Below are positions 10,985-24,224 of a stretch of DNA of 64,000 nt, in pieces (the stretch's first letter is position 1; each line of letters opens with the position of its first letter). Position numbers and translations under genes: made by a program. The notes under the pieces are model-generated. The model was not told the DNA's origin. It made no database searches and saw nothing but the letters and a program-made list of their open reading frames with translations. The stretch comes from Zea mays (taxonomy: Eukaryota; Streptophyta; Magnoliopsida; Poales; Poaceae): contig NC_050098.1 in the NCBI RefSeq assembly GCF_902167145.1, positions 12,110,501 through 12,174,500 of the forward strand, read 5' to 3'.

Positions 10985-13900
10985 TTAAAGCTGATGGTCC
11001 CAACAAATTCATCCAAGCAAACTGTATAGGGGCATGTACAACTCAAATAAATAACCCGTATCTTAAGGGGTATTAATGGGGTAAGTGGAAAAACATAAGA
11101 GACAGTATCTTGATGAAAGAACGTCTCTAGCACGGTTCTCTAAATCTAGATATGGTTCTACTCATACAACCCACATAAATGAGTCGTATCTTGAGAGGTT
11201 CTATTGAATAAGATACAAGACTTAGATATAATGGGTTGTATGAAGAGATTTCTTATGTATATCTAGTGATTGAAGAACCACATCATAGTATATAGGTTTG
11301 AAAGTTGCCTAGAGGGGGGGTGAATAGGCAAGTTAAAACTTTTTTCAACAAAAACTAGAAGCAAACTGGGTAAAACTGAATTGATCTCGAAATTCACCCG
11401 GTTAACTTTGGAAATGAGATGTTCTAAATGATCCACAAGGTTCAAAGTAGTAGATCTGAGAAGGGCACTTCTCAAAATCCACACACCAAAAAGATATAAA
11501 CAAATCTTTCACGGAATGGTGAGAGAACGAAGAACACGAATAAGCACAATGAACAAGAACACAAGAGACACAAGATTTATCTCGAGGTTCGGTCACACCA
11601 CCAAGGTGCCCTACTTCCTCGTTGAGGCGCCCACAAAGAGTCGGGTCTCTTTCAACCCTAATCCTCCCTTTGCCGACCACAAAGGTCAAGCTCACACACT
11701 AATCTTTGCTCAAACGAGCGGGTAATACAAACTTTCTTGTGGTCTTCCACAAGATTTGGAGACTCACAAGAGACACCTAGTCGTCTAGGAGCTAGAAGCT
11801 CCAAGAGTAATGAATCCACAAAGAACTCGATGTAGTACCAAAGCTCGAATGAAGAAGAGCAAGAGAGATTTGGAGATGAAGCACAAAAACCGCAGCTCTC
11901 AAACTCACTCAAAGATTTCTCTCCAAAGATTTGAAATGGGAGAGGCAAGAGATGTGTGAGAGAGAGTGGGAGGTGTTCTTCAAGTTAGAAATGGAGTTTG
12001 GGTCGTGCTCTTGTGTGGGGAGAGAGGTAGGAGTGAGTATATATAGGTGGAGCTTCAAAACTAGCCGTTGGACTGATTTTGGCTGTGGAGGACCGGTTGA
12101 ACCGCCCCTAGGACCGGTTCAACCGCCTGGGGCAGGCTGACGGTCAGTCTGCCAGTCAGACTGGCAGAATGCAGGCCAGACTGCAAAAACAGGTCCTGAC
12201 ACCATTTGAACCGCCCCTAGGGCTGGTTCAACCGCCTGGTGGTTAGACTGACAGTCAGTCTGCCAGTCAGGAGGTCAGACCGGTCAGGTGACCCTGACAC
12301 CGGTTGAACCGCCCCAAGGACCGGTTCAACCGGTTTTGACCAGTGAGGTCCGGGAAAAAAACCCAGCTGAACTTTCCTTGGACACCGGTTGAACCTCTCT
12401 GGACCCCGGTTGAACTTGCCCTGGAACCCGGTTGAAGTTGAAGTTCAGCTGGAGTTGAGAAAGCTCAACTCAGCTGAAGTTTAGCTCAGCTAAAAAGCTC
12501 AGCTGCAGCTGAAGAAGCTCAGCTACTTTTCAACAAGAACACTCTAGGTTTCTCAAACCTAACCACGATCAATAATAGAATTTTAAAGAGATTTTTGGTT
12601 TTCAAAAAATAGCTTTTGAATATAGAGGCTTGAGCTTTGGCAAACACCAACCTTCTTTTTGGATCCCCCTTGATAGTACGACGATTCCTATACTCAAGTT
12701 AAATAAAATATAATTAAGTAAACTCCTTGAGTCATTAGTGTCTCATGTGTGATTTCTCCATGGCGTTGCTTCATAAGGATCACAAATATCTTTGTCTCAC
12801 CTTTTGAAGCAAACATAAATCAAACCCTGTGACTTGTACCATATCACCATATGTGAGTTCAAATCATGGCTTCAAGTCACCGTACTGATGCATCAACATG
12901 TTATATGTCACACCCGGGCTTTAAGGGACAAAGCCGGGTGCATCTCATACATGCGCCAAAGAAGACAACATATATAATGACAGAGTGTATAGAGATAAAT
13001 GTCACAATAATCAGAGTATTTATTACATAGCGGAAGTCTTACAAAATAAAAGATAAATATAACAGGATCTAAAATCTATCCTTGGCGCTAGAAAGCTGAC
13101 TGGGAGACGCCACCTAGATCAAGTCGAAAGCCTCAGTGTTAGGCGGCTCCTCTTCGACCACCTGCTCTTCTCCTGTGGGGGGTGTGAGACAGCAAGAGTG
13201 AGCTCACACATATTCATCGCTCAACAAGTTGTGGGGAATAATGTGGCATAAACTCACCAAAGGTGGGAGTTCATGAAGTGTAAGGCTGATCAATGATATA
13301 AGGCTGAAGTTGAGCATTGCTTTTAAGTTGGTCAAAATTTTATTAGCAATTACTAAGTGCAAGTAAATACCAAACCATTATAATAATAAGTAAAAGTAAT
13401 AATAAAATAATCCCAAATGCAATGAAATGACAGATTAAATTTAAGTTCCATAAATTAATCATGTGAGTGTCCGAGCCGCTCATGACCGTGAGCACGACTA
13501 GTATACCAGTTTTACACTCTGCAGAGGTTGCGCATCTTTACCCACAAGTCGTGTTACCCATTTGCCACGGAGTTGATCAGACCCCATACACCTCTACCTA
13601 GGAAGCGAGGCAGGGTACCACTACGAGGCCTTTACAAAGTTCCACTAGCTTCAGAAAACCCACTACAGTTTATAGGAAGCTCCAGTGCAGGAATCCCTCG
13701 CCTGACCGCCATCGCAGCAAAATCAACCCAAGGACCTCCCTACACTGACCACTCCCCTACTGCCCTTGCCCCTTTCGGGTAAGGTAGTCATCCACTAGCT
13801 TTCCTAGTTAGTCAGCCAAGGGCGTCCCATTAACCCTTGTGGTAGCACTGTTTTCCCGGGTGGTTATCCATGTTCCCCATTATCATGATGATCTTATCAT

Positions 13901-14329
13901 GAACGGTAATAATAAACAGATAATAAAAAGATATAACAATGAGTGATAAATATCTTTATACCCAAAGCCACATAAAGCAATAGCATGTACTACCCAAAAA
14001 TTTAGTAGTAAAACCAGTGGTGAAACAAGGTATAAAGATAGTCAAAATCTAGGGTAACCTATTGGGTCCCAGCAAAATTAACTTATGCAGATCATTATGA
14101 TTAATAAGATCATGACTGGGTAAAAGAAGTGATCAAGGGCACAACTTGCCTTCAATGAGCTCCTGCTCAGCAGTCTCTACCAGCTGAACCTCAGGATCCT
14201 CAGTGACTTGCTCGTCTACTCGCATCAACACAATACATACATAGTATAGCAAAAATTAACATCACACCAAACATGTAAATAAAATATATAATAATAATCT
14301 AGACATTAAAATAGGATCATAGGAACTGG

Positions 14330-14522
14330 GGTACCGTTTGGTTCAGATATTTGTAACGTAATGGGTAAGTGATAACGTTAAATCATGTTTGTTTTAGTCC
14401 AACCGTAATCGGATACTATGCTAAAAATTGATACCGGACTATTCAAACTTGTTACCGACAGTAATCGAGTGTAAACCATTACCATTACCCTTTGTGTTAC
14501 ATTTCGTGAACCAAACAGCACC
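14330..14522. mobile_element. MITE with 3-bp TSD
   Basis: The left end GGTACCGTTTGGTTCA matches the complement of the right end (GGTGCTGTTTGGTTCA), and TGG flanks both sides. It is 193 bases long with no coding frame. A 3-bp TSD fits a PIF/Harbinger-type MITE, although TGG is not the usual TWA, so the class is uncertain. Confidence 0.65.
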
Positions 14523-16150
14523 TGGAATCCTTAAATTTGGAGTCATATATTTCAAGTTATGATTTTTCTAAGGTTTTATGTATTTAAAACAAGATTAAGT
14601 ACTAGGCAAATTTTATTGTGTCTTTCATGCCAAAACAGAGGCACTAATGGATGAACAATAATATTACAAAATTTTAGGAACTGGAATGGGCCAATTTGGA
14701 GTTCATATGAATTTTCTACAATTTAAACAAGTTTCTAGCAATTATTTATACATTAAAAATCTATTTCTGATTTTCAATACTCTCTAGATTGGGCCTCAAA
14801 TTCTAGAAAGCGCAGGGGCTCTCGCGTAAAAGAAACCGAGACACAGAGCGCTGTACAGGGTGGACTGCGGGTTCATTAGTGGTTTCCCGGCCAGGGACTC
14901 TTACGCAAAAAGTCCCTGCGAAGGGGTATCGTCTAACACTGGCCGTTGGATCAGATGCGAACGAGCCAGATTAAATCTAGCTGCTCGCGAAGCGATACGC
15001 AGCGTGGTCCACCCGATCTAGGATCTACGGTACAGATTCAATTATCCCTCAATACATTTGCATCTGTCCGATCTAAATCGGACGACTCACATCTCCCTAA
15101 CCCGAATCGATTTCCAACCTTTAATCTGCGTCGTTCATCAACAGATCGACGCACTAGGATCCATCTCCTACCTCTGGTTAAATCCCGGCGACCCCTACCG
15201 AGCACCGCGGCGGCCCGCCATGGACGGAATGCCAATAGCGCTCACTGGTACCCGATCCCCTCGTATCACGGATGCAAAACGCAATTGAGAAGGTAGCGAA
15301 CATGGGCATGTGCAACTCACCCCGACTTATACTGCGCAGTGACTGGGCGACGATGAGGGGCGGATCCACCGCGGCAGAGACACTCCGGCGACGAATTCTT
15401 CGCACCACCGTCAATAATCCCCCTCGGAGCGACGACGGAAACCCTCCAGGACACGACACAGTGCTTCTCCGGATGTGTAAAAGGCTTCACCGATGACAGC
15501 CAATCGTTCCCACGGCGACGGCGGAATTCCCGTGCCCAAAATCTCCCAATACCGCCCACAGCGAGGACGATTGAGCCGTGAAGGAAGGGAAGGCTCTGAG
15601 GACTCTGGATCCTTGGCTTTTAAGTCCCCACGGGCCGGACTATGCAGCCGCCATGACCCACCCGAGCTTCACGGCGAGGTGCCGCCATCCTCGGCGGGTT
15701 AGTTGAAGACATACCCTCACAGCTCGGTCCCACGTGTAGATGACAGTACGCGGCGTGTGAATGAGAAGCGGGCCCGGTCGGTCAGAGACAGCGCGCGCAG
15801 GGAATTCGTGGTTGGGCCGCGCGGGTGAAATTAGAAGTGGGCCGAATGGAGGTAGTGGCCCATGAAGCTTTTATTCTTTTCATTTTTATCTTTTCTTTCT
15901 ATTCTTTTTATTTTCTTCATTTCTAATGTTTAGTTTGAACTCGAATTTAAATTCGAATTTGTGCCAAATTTATTCTCTATTATTTTTGTGAAATTAAGAA
16001 TACCAATTATATATATATATAATTATATTATTTATATTTTTGTATCCTTTCTCTTCTTATTTTCAAACCCTAATTTCAATTTAGGGTTTAATCCAACTTC
16101 TAGTAATTATTATCTTATTATTATTAAAAGTATTATTTTATTTAAGGAAC

Positions 16151-16295
16151 AATTGGATCTATACCATTAAAAGATCCAAACTTTAGATATATACCATGGA
16201 CCCCACATGTCATTGACTCATGTGGACCCACATGTAAGTGAGATAGTAATGGTATGGATCCAAAGTGGTGATCTTTTAATGGTATGGATCCAAAT
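16151..16295. mobile_element. MITE-like inverted repeat
   Basis: The left end TTGGATCTATACCATTAAAA is matched by the complement of the right end TTTTAATGGTATGGATCCAA. Two further copies of the ATACCATGG/ATGGTAT motif lie between. No clear TSD. Confidence 0.6.
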
Positions 16296-16657
16296 TTCCC
16301 TTTATTTAATGCACAAACAGATAAACTCCAACATGATGCATTTTCTTTTATTTTAGTATCATTGGTTTTAATTAATCCATCTTAATTATATGTATGCTCT
16401 TTTTATGTTGCAAATATGGCACATAAAATAAGGAAATCCAATATAGTATCCACTGTATACATTTTGGGTATTACATTATAACTCTTCATAGCTGATTAGA
16501 TCATCGACTTAGTGCAAGTACTCTCTTCTTCACCTTAGCCATGGTACCTTGGTCCACAAGCCGTCGCTTGGCCTTCACCTTCGCTTAGTTCCTCGAAGCC
16601 CTTTCCTTGCTATCTTCACCCTATCAAGCCATTCTTGAGTCACATCATATTGAGCAT

Positions 16658-17869
16658 TGAGAGCACCTAGAGGGGGGGGGGTGAATAGGTGATCCTGTAA
16701 AACTTGAACTTAATGCCACAAAAACTTGGTTAAGCGTTAGCACAGTATTGCCAAATGGCTAGAGAAGAGTCTTAGCGGAACACAATAACCACAAGAGAAT
16801 CAACACAGGTAGACACCGTGGTTTATCCCGTGGTTCGGCCAAGTACAACACTTGCCTACTTCCACGTTGTGGCGTCCCAACGGACGAGGGTTGCAATCAA
16901 CCCCTCTCAAGCGGTCCAAAGACCCACTTGAATACCACGGTGTTTGCTTTTCTTTTCTATATCCCGTTCGCGAGGAATCTCCACAACTTGGAGTCTCTCG
17001 CCCTTACAAAGATGTTCACAAAGAAGCATGGAGTAAGGGAGGGATTAGCAACTCACACAAGACACAAAGATCACAGCAAATACGCACACACAAGACCCAG
17101 ACTTAAGCTCAAAAGACTAGCACACTAGAACGGAGCTCAAATCACTAGAATGTCGAACAAGTGCGCAAGAATGGAGTGTGAGTGATCAAGAGTGCTCAAG
17201 GAATGCTTGGTGTTCTCCTCCATGCGCCTAGGGGTCCCTTTTATAGCCCCAAGGCAGCTAGGAGCCGTTGAGAGCAATACGGGAAGGCAATTCTTGCCTT
17301 CTGTCGCCTGGCGCACCACCGGACAGTCCGGTGCGGATTTCCTTCCTTACTTGGCGAAGCCGACCGTTGGCAGCCTTGGAGCCGTTGGCGCACCGGACAC
17401 TGTCCGGTGCACACCAGATAGTCCGGTGCCCCCCCCCGACCGTTGGCTCGGCCACGTGTCTCGCGCGGATCGCGCAGCCGACCGTTGGCCCGACCGACCG
17501 TTGGCTCACCGGACAGTCCGGTGCACACCGGACAGTCCGGTGAATTATAGCCGTACGCCGTTAATTTATTCCCGAGAGCGGCAAGTTCGCCTGAGCCAGC
17601 CTGGCACACCGGACACTGTCCGGTGCACCACCGGACAGTCCGGTGCACCCAGACAGAGCTGGCTTTGGCTGAACAAGGCCATCTCTTCTCCAATTCGATT
17701 TCTCCTGTTTCCAGCACTTAGACACAATACATTAGTCACAAAAACAATGTACTGAGTCTGAGAAACATACCTTTATACTTGATTTGTACTTTGCCCACCA
17801 TTTGACACTTAGGCACTTGTGTTGGACACTAAATCACCAAAACACTTAGAAATGGCCCAAGGGCACATT
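16658..17869 (-). mobile_element. 3' LTR of Copia B, inner tip missing
   Basis: It starts TGAGAGCACCTAGAGG and stops at GGGCACATT, just short of the expected TG-side terminus that the partner LTR shows as GGGCACATTTCCCTTTCA. It is almost identical to 23051-24224. It contains several copies of the CACCGGACAGTCCGGTG palindrome and its CACCGGACACTGTCCGGTG variant near 17319-17650. Confidence 0.85.
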
Positions 17870-20800
17870 CGTATTTAGTGAAGGATGACCCGACCCAAAG
17901 TTGAATTTTCTGTTATCACTCCATGACCATACCCATACAAATAAATGCCTAGATAATTTCTTTGTCGAACCTAAAAGTGTACCTAGACTTCAAACAAGGA
18001 TCTCAAGTCATGTCTCCCTTTAGAACCATTCTCTTGTTCAGTTGATACAGGTTGCGGTCTCTAGTATAGTTGGCCTCTCCTTGCGGATCGCCATGTTGCT
18101 TTATTAACCCAACCTAGGAAAGACCTGTCCGACCATTTTCCTTGAATTTGATGCCTTTGGTTTCTTCATATCTATTGAAGGCATACCAACTTAATCCTTG
18201 ACCTTGTGATCTCTATGATGGGCATAGAAATATGCTTGTGGCTGAATTAACAGTCTCCCATCATACTTCTTTCATCAAGTTTAGATTATGGCCATGCCTT
18301 GTTCACTTCCTTGGGCCATGATCTATTTGGATCTCTACTTGTAATCGTTCTTACAGGTGGAGTATCTCTTTGTATATTGTCACCTTTGCCCAATCCATTG
18401 TGTCGCGTGAGATTTCTTATTGGTTACATCTGGTAATGGTGTTATGACTAAAACCAGTGGTGTCGTGACGAAACCGAGGGCCTTCTGTGTGTGCGCACAC
18501 ACGGTTGTGCTGCTCGGCACACGCTAGTATCACAGCTGGTAGTCATAATCCATTATGAGATTATATCAATATGTTATCTCAGCGTGAATTGTTCTTACCA
18601 CATTAGATTCATTATTGGTGCCAGTTTTATAATAGTGTTATGGTTAAGGACTTACGGTACCGCGGCGAAACTGAGGGCCTCCTGTGAATGCGCACACAGG
18701 ATTTTGCTGCTTGGCGCATGCCGGTACCAAGGTCTCTGGTCATGATCCATTATGAAACCACACTGATGTGTGATCTTCTGTGGACTCCTTTCTTAAAACA
18801 ATTTCTATGTTGTTTGTGAGGAGATCAAGCAACATCTATCATCTCTGTTGGATTAAAAGGGCATACCACTTTCATGTGTGGTCTTATTTCTTTTGATCTT
18901 AGTAGTGACTACTCACACAAGTTCCCTTTGCATCTTTTGTGTAAAGGTGAAGCCTTGGAGCTTTTTAGTGTTGGACAACAACTGATTAGCTCCCAAAATG
19001 GAGATCTATTTCCCCTGTTGCTGAAATGCAGGAGTTTGTTCATTCGCTCTCTTATTTAATCCATGTATTCCCTAACCAAGTGGATAATTCATCTCGCAGG
19101 AGAAAAACGGATGAACAACATGACCAAATAGATTTTTAACCAAGTGCAGGATTTCTTGTTAGCAAATGTGAACTCTCAACCCTTGGTTTACCAATGGTAC
19201 TAAGAGGATTTGCTTAATGTCAAAAGTAATTCAACAAGTTGGTTTTGACTAACTTGTAACTACCCAATGAACGAAGGCTGAGTTAGAGATCGTTTTATCG
19301 AGTTGTCTCAACTCACTTTGGATCAACCCACCCTAAAGAAAGGACTTACCAAAATTAGATTAAGTCAGCCAATAGCCACCTAATCATCGCTCTAGTCGTA
19401 CCTCGACTACCTCACACGTGCTTTTCCTGCATGGGTGATCATGCCGGTTTATGACTAGTGCTGGATAAAATGGACTGGTTGCAAAGTCCATATCTACTGA
19501 TCCCTCCGCTGGTGATTTTCTCGAATCTATATCACCTTTTAGGGACTTGGATTTTCTGCTTAGCCACGGGTCAACTGTGATGTTATTCGACATTCACACT
19601 CGTCTCGTGTGCTATGAACTTACTGCAACCACTTGTTGGTAAACCTCTTTCTGTGTGTTTTACCCAAGATGGTGCATCTGATTCTATTTGGGTAAAGTTG
19701 CATAATTGTCGCCCACCCAACAGACTCAGATAGTACAGTGTCATCAGAAGAAGCAAATTGCACATATGGAACCTTATGTGTTCTTCTGGCTGACATCGTC
19801 TTTATTGGTGGACGAAAATGAAGATTGAAATTGCACGTTATGTGGCTAGATGTGACACTTGCAGACGTGTCAAGGACATATACATGAAGACTGCTGGTCC
19901 ATTACAATTTTTACCTATCCCAGTATGGAAATGGGAAGATATTAGTATGGACTTCATTGTGGGATTACCCAGGACTACAAAAGGGTATGACTCTATCTGG
20001 GTTATTGTTGATCAGCTTACGAAAATTTCTCATTTTCTGCCAGTCAAGACAGATCACCCAGTTACTGTCTATGCCCAATTGTACATTGCTCATATTCTTA
20101 GTCTGCACGGTGTTCCGAAGACCATAGTGTCGGATCGTGGATCGCAATTCGTATCCAAATTTTGGGAAGAACTTCATAAATCCCTGGGTACTAAATTGCT
20201 CCACAGTTTGGCATATCACCCTCAAACAAGTGGACAGACTGAGAGAGTCAATCAAATACAGAAACAATCCTAAGGGTGGAAATACTTAAATTGAGACTTG
20301 GGTTAGGAACAGGTGATGTTCTACCCAGGTTGATTAAGGATTGATGCGTATGTAGGCTTGATGATCGAGGACCCTTTAACTGGTCACATGCCTCGTCATG
20401 GGTAAGCCTTGCCTCGGGCAGACTAAGGCCAGAATAAGATAACACGAAATGGGCATGGAGCGGTGGCGAGAGTAGCGTGTACCCTCCGTGGCAAGAGGCT
20501 GGACGGTGGTGTATCTGTGCTTTCGGTTTGCGTGAACCTGATCTGGTCTTAAGAACCCCGGTGGCGGGTTGACATATGCAAGGGTTAAGTGCTACATATG
20601 TCGTGTGATTGGAGATCCTCAGCTGAGTATAATCGATTCGGATCGTCGTACCTTCGCGGTTATGAAGACTTGGTCACTGCCCTGTAACCTAAGTCAGGAC
20701 GTGAACATTATGAATAAAAAGGATGTTGTATTGATGAGATGATGAAATTAGACTAGATGCAAACAGTGTCTATTAATATTCAATCTGGCGCTAAAATATT

Positions 20801-21394
20801 GAAAGTAAGGACTCACTTTAGTAAGCTATTTCTGCAAAAGTATCTAAGTTGATTCTTGCTAAAGCCTCTCCTTGATTCCTATTTATCCAGCATACCCTTG
20901 AGAGTCTTTTCCTTAGTCGGGTAAGACTTGCTGAGTAATTCCATACTCAGGGTTTATCCCTCCGTTGTTTTTAGGTGAGGAAGCGACAAATTTTTGTTGC
21001 TTTTGCTCCAAGGTGGTGTCAAATGAAGAAAAACAAGAGTGAAGATGCGGGAGGACGTGGTCCTCCATATAGGACTTTTTGTTTGAAAACTTATCGGGAG
21101 GAGTTTGTGCCTCCCTTGGTATGTGTAATAATACTACTCAGCACTCGCTTATATTTCTGGTCTGTAATAAACAACTTGATCTTACTTCTTAAATAAATGT
21201 AAGTTATGTAATCGCTTCCGCATTTCTTTATCTCCGATGTTCTGTAATGTCTGCAAGACGAGTGAAATGTTCCTGGAAAGGTAAGGAAAGATACCGAACT
21301 TGACAAGTGACTTAGGAACATCTACAGGGTGTCTGAGGTCCGTTGGACAAGGACAACTGTAGGTGGGCCTAATTACTTGGGAGGTTCCGTCACA
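17870..21394 (+). mobile_element. Partial Gypsy element inside Copia B
   Basis: The plus-strand segment has an integrase fragment (19818-20273), then LTR-like sequence with AATAAA-type signals near 21190, and ends GGGAGGTTCCGTCACA at 21394. That ending resembles the complement of the LTR edge at 27874. The 5' LTR and most of pol are absent. The region 17870-19800 shows no readable protein and appears degraded; a motif with AAACCAGTGGTGTCGTGACG at 18450 recurs in altered form at 18645. Confidence 0.55.
19818..20273 (+). pseudogene. Gypsy integrase fragment
   Basis: A 151-residue frame carries the CDTCRRVK end of the zinc-binding domain, the first catalytic Asp in SMDFIVGLP, the second in IVSDRGSQF, and the Glu in QTSGQTERVNQ: the full D,D(35)E set of a chromovirus-like Gypsy integrase. 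The frame stops soon after the Glu, and the upstream HHCC half is not in frame except for a short WW stretch just before. It is a relic with no LTR partner. Confidence 0.85.
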
Positions 21395-23000
21395 TTTCAT
21401 TCCTCTTTATTTCTAAAGCAAGGGATTTTTGAGCTTCTACAAACTTATCATGTTCATCATATAAGAGATCCTCTTGCTTTTCTAGCAATATATTCTTATC
21501 ATTCAAGGCATCAATCAATTCATTTATTTTATCCACCTTGGTTCTATCTAGACCCTTGAATAAACATGAATAATCTATTTCATCATCATCACTAGACTCA
21601 TCCTCACTTGAAGAAGCATAAGTACTAGTGTTACGAACGCTTACCTTCTTATCCCTTGCCATGAGGCAAGTGTGATGCTTGTTGGGGAAGAGGGATGACT
21701 TGTTGAAGGCAGTGGCGGCGAGTCCTTCGTTGTCGGAGTCGAACGACGAACAATTCGAGTCCCACTCCTTGCCAAGATGTGCCTCGCCTTTTGCCTTCTT
21801 ATAGTTCTTCTTCTTCTCCCTCTTGTTCCCTTGTTCCTGATCACTATCATTGTCGGGACAATTGGCAATAAAATGACCAACCTTACCACATTTGAAGCAT
21901 GAGCGCTTCCCTTTTGTCTTGGTCTTGCTTGGCTGCCCCTTGCGACCCTTTAGCGCCGTCTTGAAGCGTTTGATGATGAGGGCCATCTCTTCATCATTGA
22001 GCCCGGCCGTCTCAACTTGCGCCACCTTGCTAGGTAGCGCCTCCTTGCTCCTCGTTGCCTTGAGAGCAATGGGTTGAGGCTCATGGATTGGACCGTTCAA
22101 CGCGTCGTCGACATATCTCGCCTCCTTGATCATCATTCGCCCGCTTACGAATTTCCCAAGAACTTCTTCGGGCGACATCTTGGTGTACCTAGGATTTTCA
22201 CGGATATTGTTCACCAAATGTGGATCAAGTACAGTGAAGGACCTTAGCATTAGACGAACGACGTCGTGGTCCGTCCATCGTGTGCTTCCGTAGCTCCTTA
22301 TCTTGTTGATGAGGGTCTTGAGCCGATTGTATGTTTGGGTTGGCTCCTCTCCCCTGATCATTGCGAATCTGCCAAGCTCGCCCTCCACCAACTCCATTTT
22401 GGTGAGCAAGGTGATGTCGTTCCCCTCGTGTGAGATCCTGAGGGTGTCCCAGATCCGCTTGGCATTGTCCAAGCCGCTCACCTTATGATACTCGTCCCTG
22501 CACAAAGAGGCTAACAACACAATAGTAGCTTGTGCATTTCTATGAATCTGTTCATTGATAAATATAGGACTATCCGAGCTATCAAATTTCATTCCACTCT
22601 CCACAATCTCCCATATGCTCGGATGGAGAGAGAACAGGTGACTACGCATTTTGTGGCTCCAAAATCCGTAGTCCTCTCCATCAAAGTGAGGGGGTTTGCC
22701 AAGTGGAATGGAGAGTAAATGAGAATTTGTACTTTGCGGAATACGAGAGTAGTCAAAAGAAAAGTTCGAATTAACCGGTTTCCTTCTCTCGTAGTCGTTG
22801 TCGTCGTTGTCCTTTTGGGAAGAAGTGGACTCGTCGTTGTCGTCGTAGTAGACGATCTCCTTGATGCGCCTTGTCTTCTTCTTCTTCCCATCCTTTCGTT
22901 TGTGGCCCGAGCCCGAGTCGGTAGGCTTGTCATCCTTTGGCTCGTTGACGAAGGACTCCTCCTTATCATTGATCACGATTCCCTTCCCCTTAGGATCCAT
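21390..23000 (-). pseudogene. Sirevirus gag (Copia B), C-terminally truncated
   Basis: The frame starts at an ATG at 23000 (MDPKGKG), 50 bases inside the 5' LTR boundary, and runs 536 residues to a stop created by the junction with the foreign LTR end at 21394. It has the Lys-rich N-terminus, the gag capsid-like domain and one zinc knuckle, CFKCGKVGHFIANC. It is closely similar to the intact gag of Copia A (46813-49197), which continues a further 260 or so residues. Gag packages the element RNA in virus-like particles; this copy is unlikely to do so. Confidence 0.9.
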
Positions 23001-23035
23001 CTCTTCGGGCGGTTAGTCCCTTTCTAGAAGAGAAC

Positions 23036-23050
23036 GGCTCCGATACCAAT
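23036..23050 (-). other. Primer binding site of Copia B
   Basis: On the minus strand, ATTGGTATCGGAGCC directly follows the LTR. It differs at one base from the initiator-Met tRNA type site (TGGTATCAGAGCC) seen in Copia A. Confidence 0.8.
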
Positions 23051-24224
23051 TGAGAGCACCTAGAGGGGGGTGAATAGGTGATCTTGTAAAACTTGAACTT
23101 AATGCCACAAAAACTTGGTTAAGCGTTAGCACAGTATTGCCAAATGGCTAGAGAAGAGTCTTAGCGAAACACAATAACCACAAGAGAATCAACACAGGTA
23201 GACACAGTGGTTTATCCCGTGGTTTGGCCAAGTACAACACTTGCCTACTTCCACGTTGTGGCGTCCCAATGGACGAGGGTTGCAATCAACCCCTCTCAAG
23301 CGGTCCAAAGACCCACTTGAATACCATGGTGTTTGCTTTTCTTTTCTATATCCCGTTCGCGAGGAATCTCCACAACTTGGAGTATCTCGCCCTTACAAAG
23401 ATGTTCACAAAGAAGCACAGAGTAAGGGAGGGATTAGCAACTCACACAAGACACAAAGATCACAGCAAATACGCACACACAAGTCCCAGACTTAAGCTCA
23501 AAAGACTAGCACACTAGAATGGAGCTCAAATCACTAGAATGTCGAACAAGTGCGCAAGAATGGAGTGTGAGTGATCAAGAGTGCTCAAGGAATGCTTGGT
23601 GTTCTCCTCCATGCGCCTAGGGGTCCCTTTTATAGCCCCAAGGCAGCTAGGAGCCGTTGAGAGCAATCCGGGAAGGCAATTCTTGCCTTCTGTCGCCTGG
23701 CGCACCGGACAGTCCGGTGCAGATTTCCTTCCTTACTTGGCGAAGCCGACCGTTGGCAGCCTTGGAGCCGTTGGCACACCGGACAGTCCGGTGCCCCCTC
23801 CCGACCGTTGGCTCGGCCACGTGTCTCGCGCGGATCGCGCAGCCGACCGTTGGCCCGGTTGACCGTTGGCTCACCGGACAGTCCGGTGAATTATAGCCGT
23901 ACGCCGTTAATTTATTCCCGAGAGCGGCAAGTTCGCCTGAGCCAGCCTGGCACACCGGACACTGTCCGGTGCACCACCGGACAGTCCGGTGCACCCAGAC
24001 AGAGCTGGCTTTGGCTGAACAAGGTCATCTCTTCTCCAATTCGATTTCTCCTGTTTCCAGCACTTAGACACAATACATTAGTCACAAAAACAATGTACTG
24101 AGTCTGAGAAACATACCTTTATACTTGATTTGTACTTTGCCCACCATTTGACACTTAGGCACTTGTGTTGGACACTAAATCACCAAAACACTTAGAAATG
24201 GCCCAGGGGCACATTTCCCTTTCA
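23051..24224 (-). mobile_element. 5' LTR of Copia B
   Basis: A complete 1174-base LTR with TG/CA ends (TGAGAGCACC to CCCTTTCA on the plus strand). It lacks some palindrome-bearing sequence present in the partner LTR (for example around 17395-17430), so the two differ mainly in copy number of the CACCGGACAGTCCGGTG motif. Confidence 0.88.

Larger units (their letters stand above)
12906..16475 (-). mobile_element. Long solo LTR of a Gypsy-type element
   Basis: TSD TTATA flanks it (12901-12905 and 16476-16480). It starts TGTCACACCCGGGC and ends GGGTATTACA, so on the minus strand TGTAATACCC to GGGTGTGACA. At about 3.57 kb it holds no gag or pol frames, so I call it a solo LTR. The AT-rich/GC-rich/AT-rich layout resembles the LTR parts at 2069-3220 and 27874-29496. 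Open frames such as those at 14946-15702 are short, overlap on both strands and lack recognisable motifs. Two MITEs lie inside it. Confidence 0.8.
16658..24224 (-). mobile_element. Sirevirus-type Copia B, internally deleted and chimeric
   Basis: The whole element is bounded by TSD AGCAT (16653-16657 and 24225-24229). On the minus strand it runs 5' LTR (24224-23051), primer binding site, truncated gag, a foreign Gypsy segment, then a 3' LTR (17869-16658). Pol and the C-terminal part of gag are missing. The 3' LTR lacks its first nine or so bases while the 5' LTR keeps them, so the loss happened after insertion. Confidence 0.85.

Noticed and set aside
14946..15702. Several 65-116-residue frames in the GC-rich middle of the solo LTR
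   Set aside because: They are short, overlap on both strands, lie within an LTR bounded by a clear TSD and show no motif.
17192..17755. 187-residue frame with repeated RTVRCTPDSP-like units (also near 23581, 45649 and 53307)
   Set aside because: The repeats are translations of the LTR palindromes; the same frames recur in each Sirevirus LTR.
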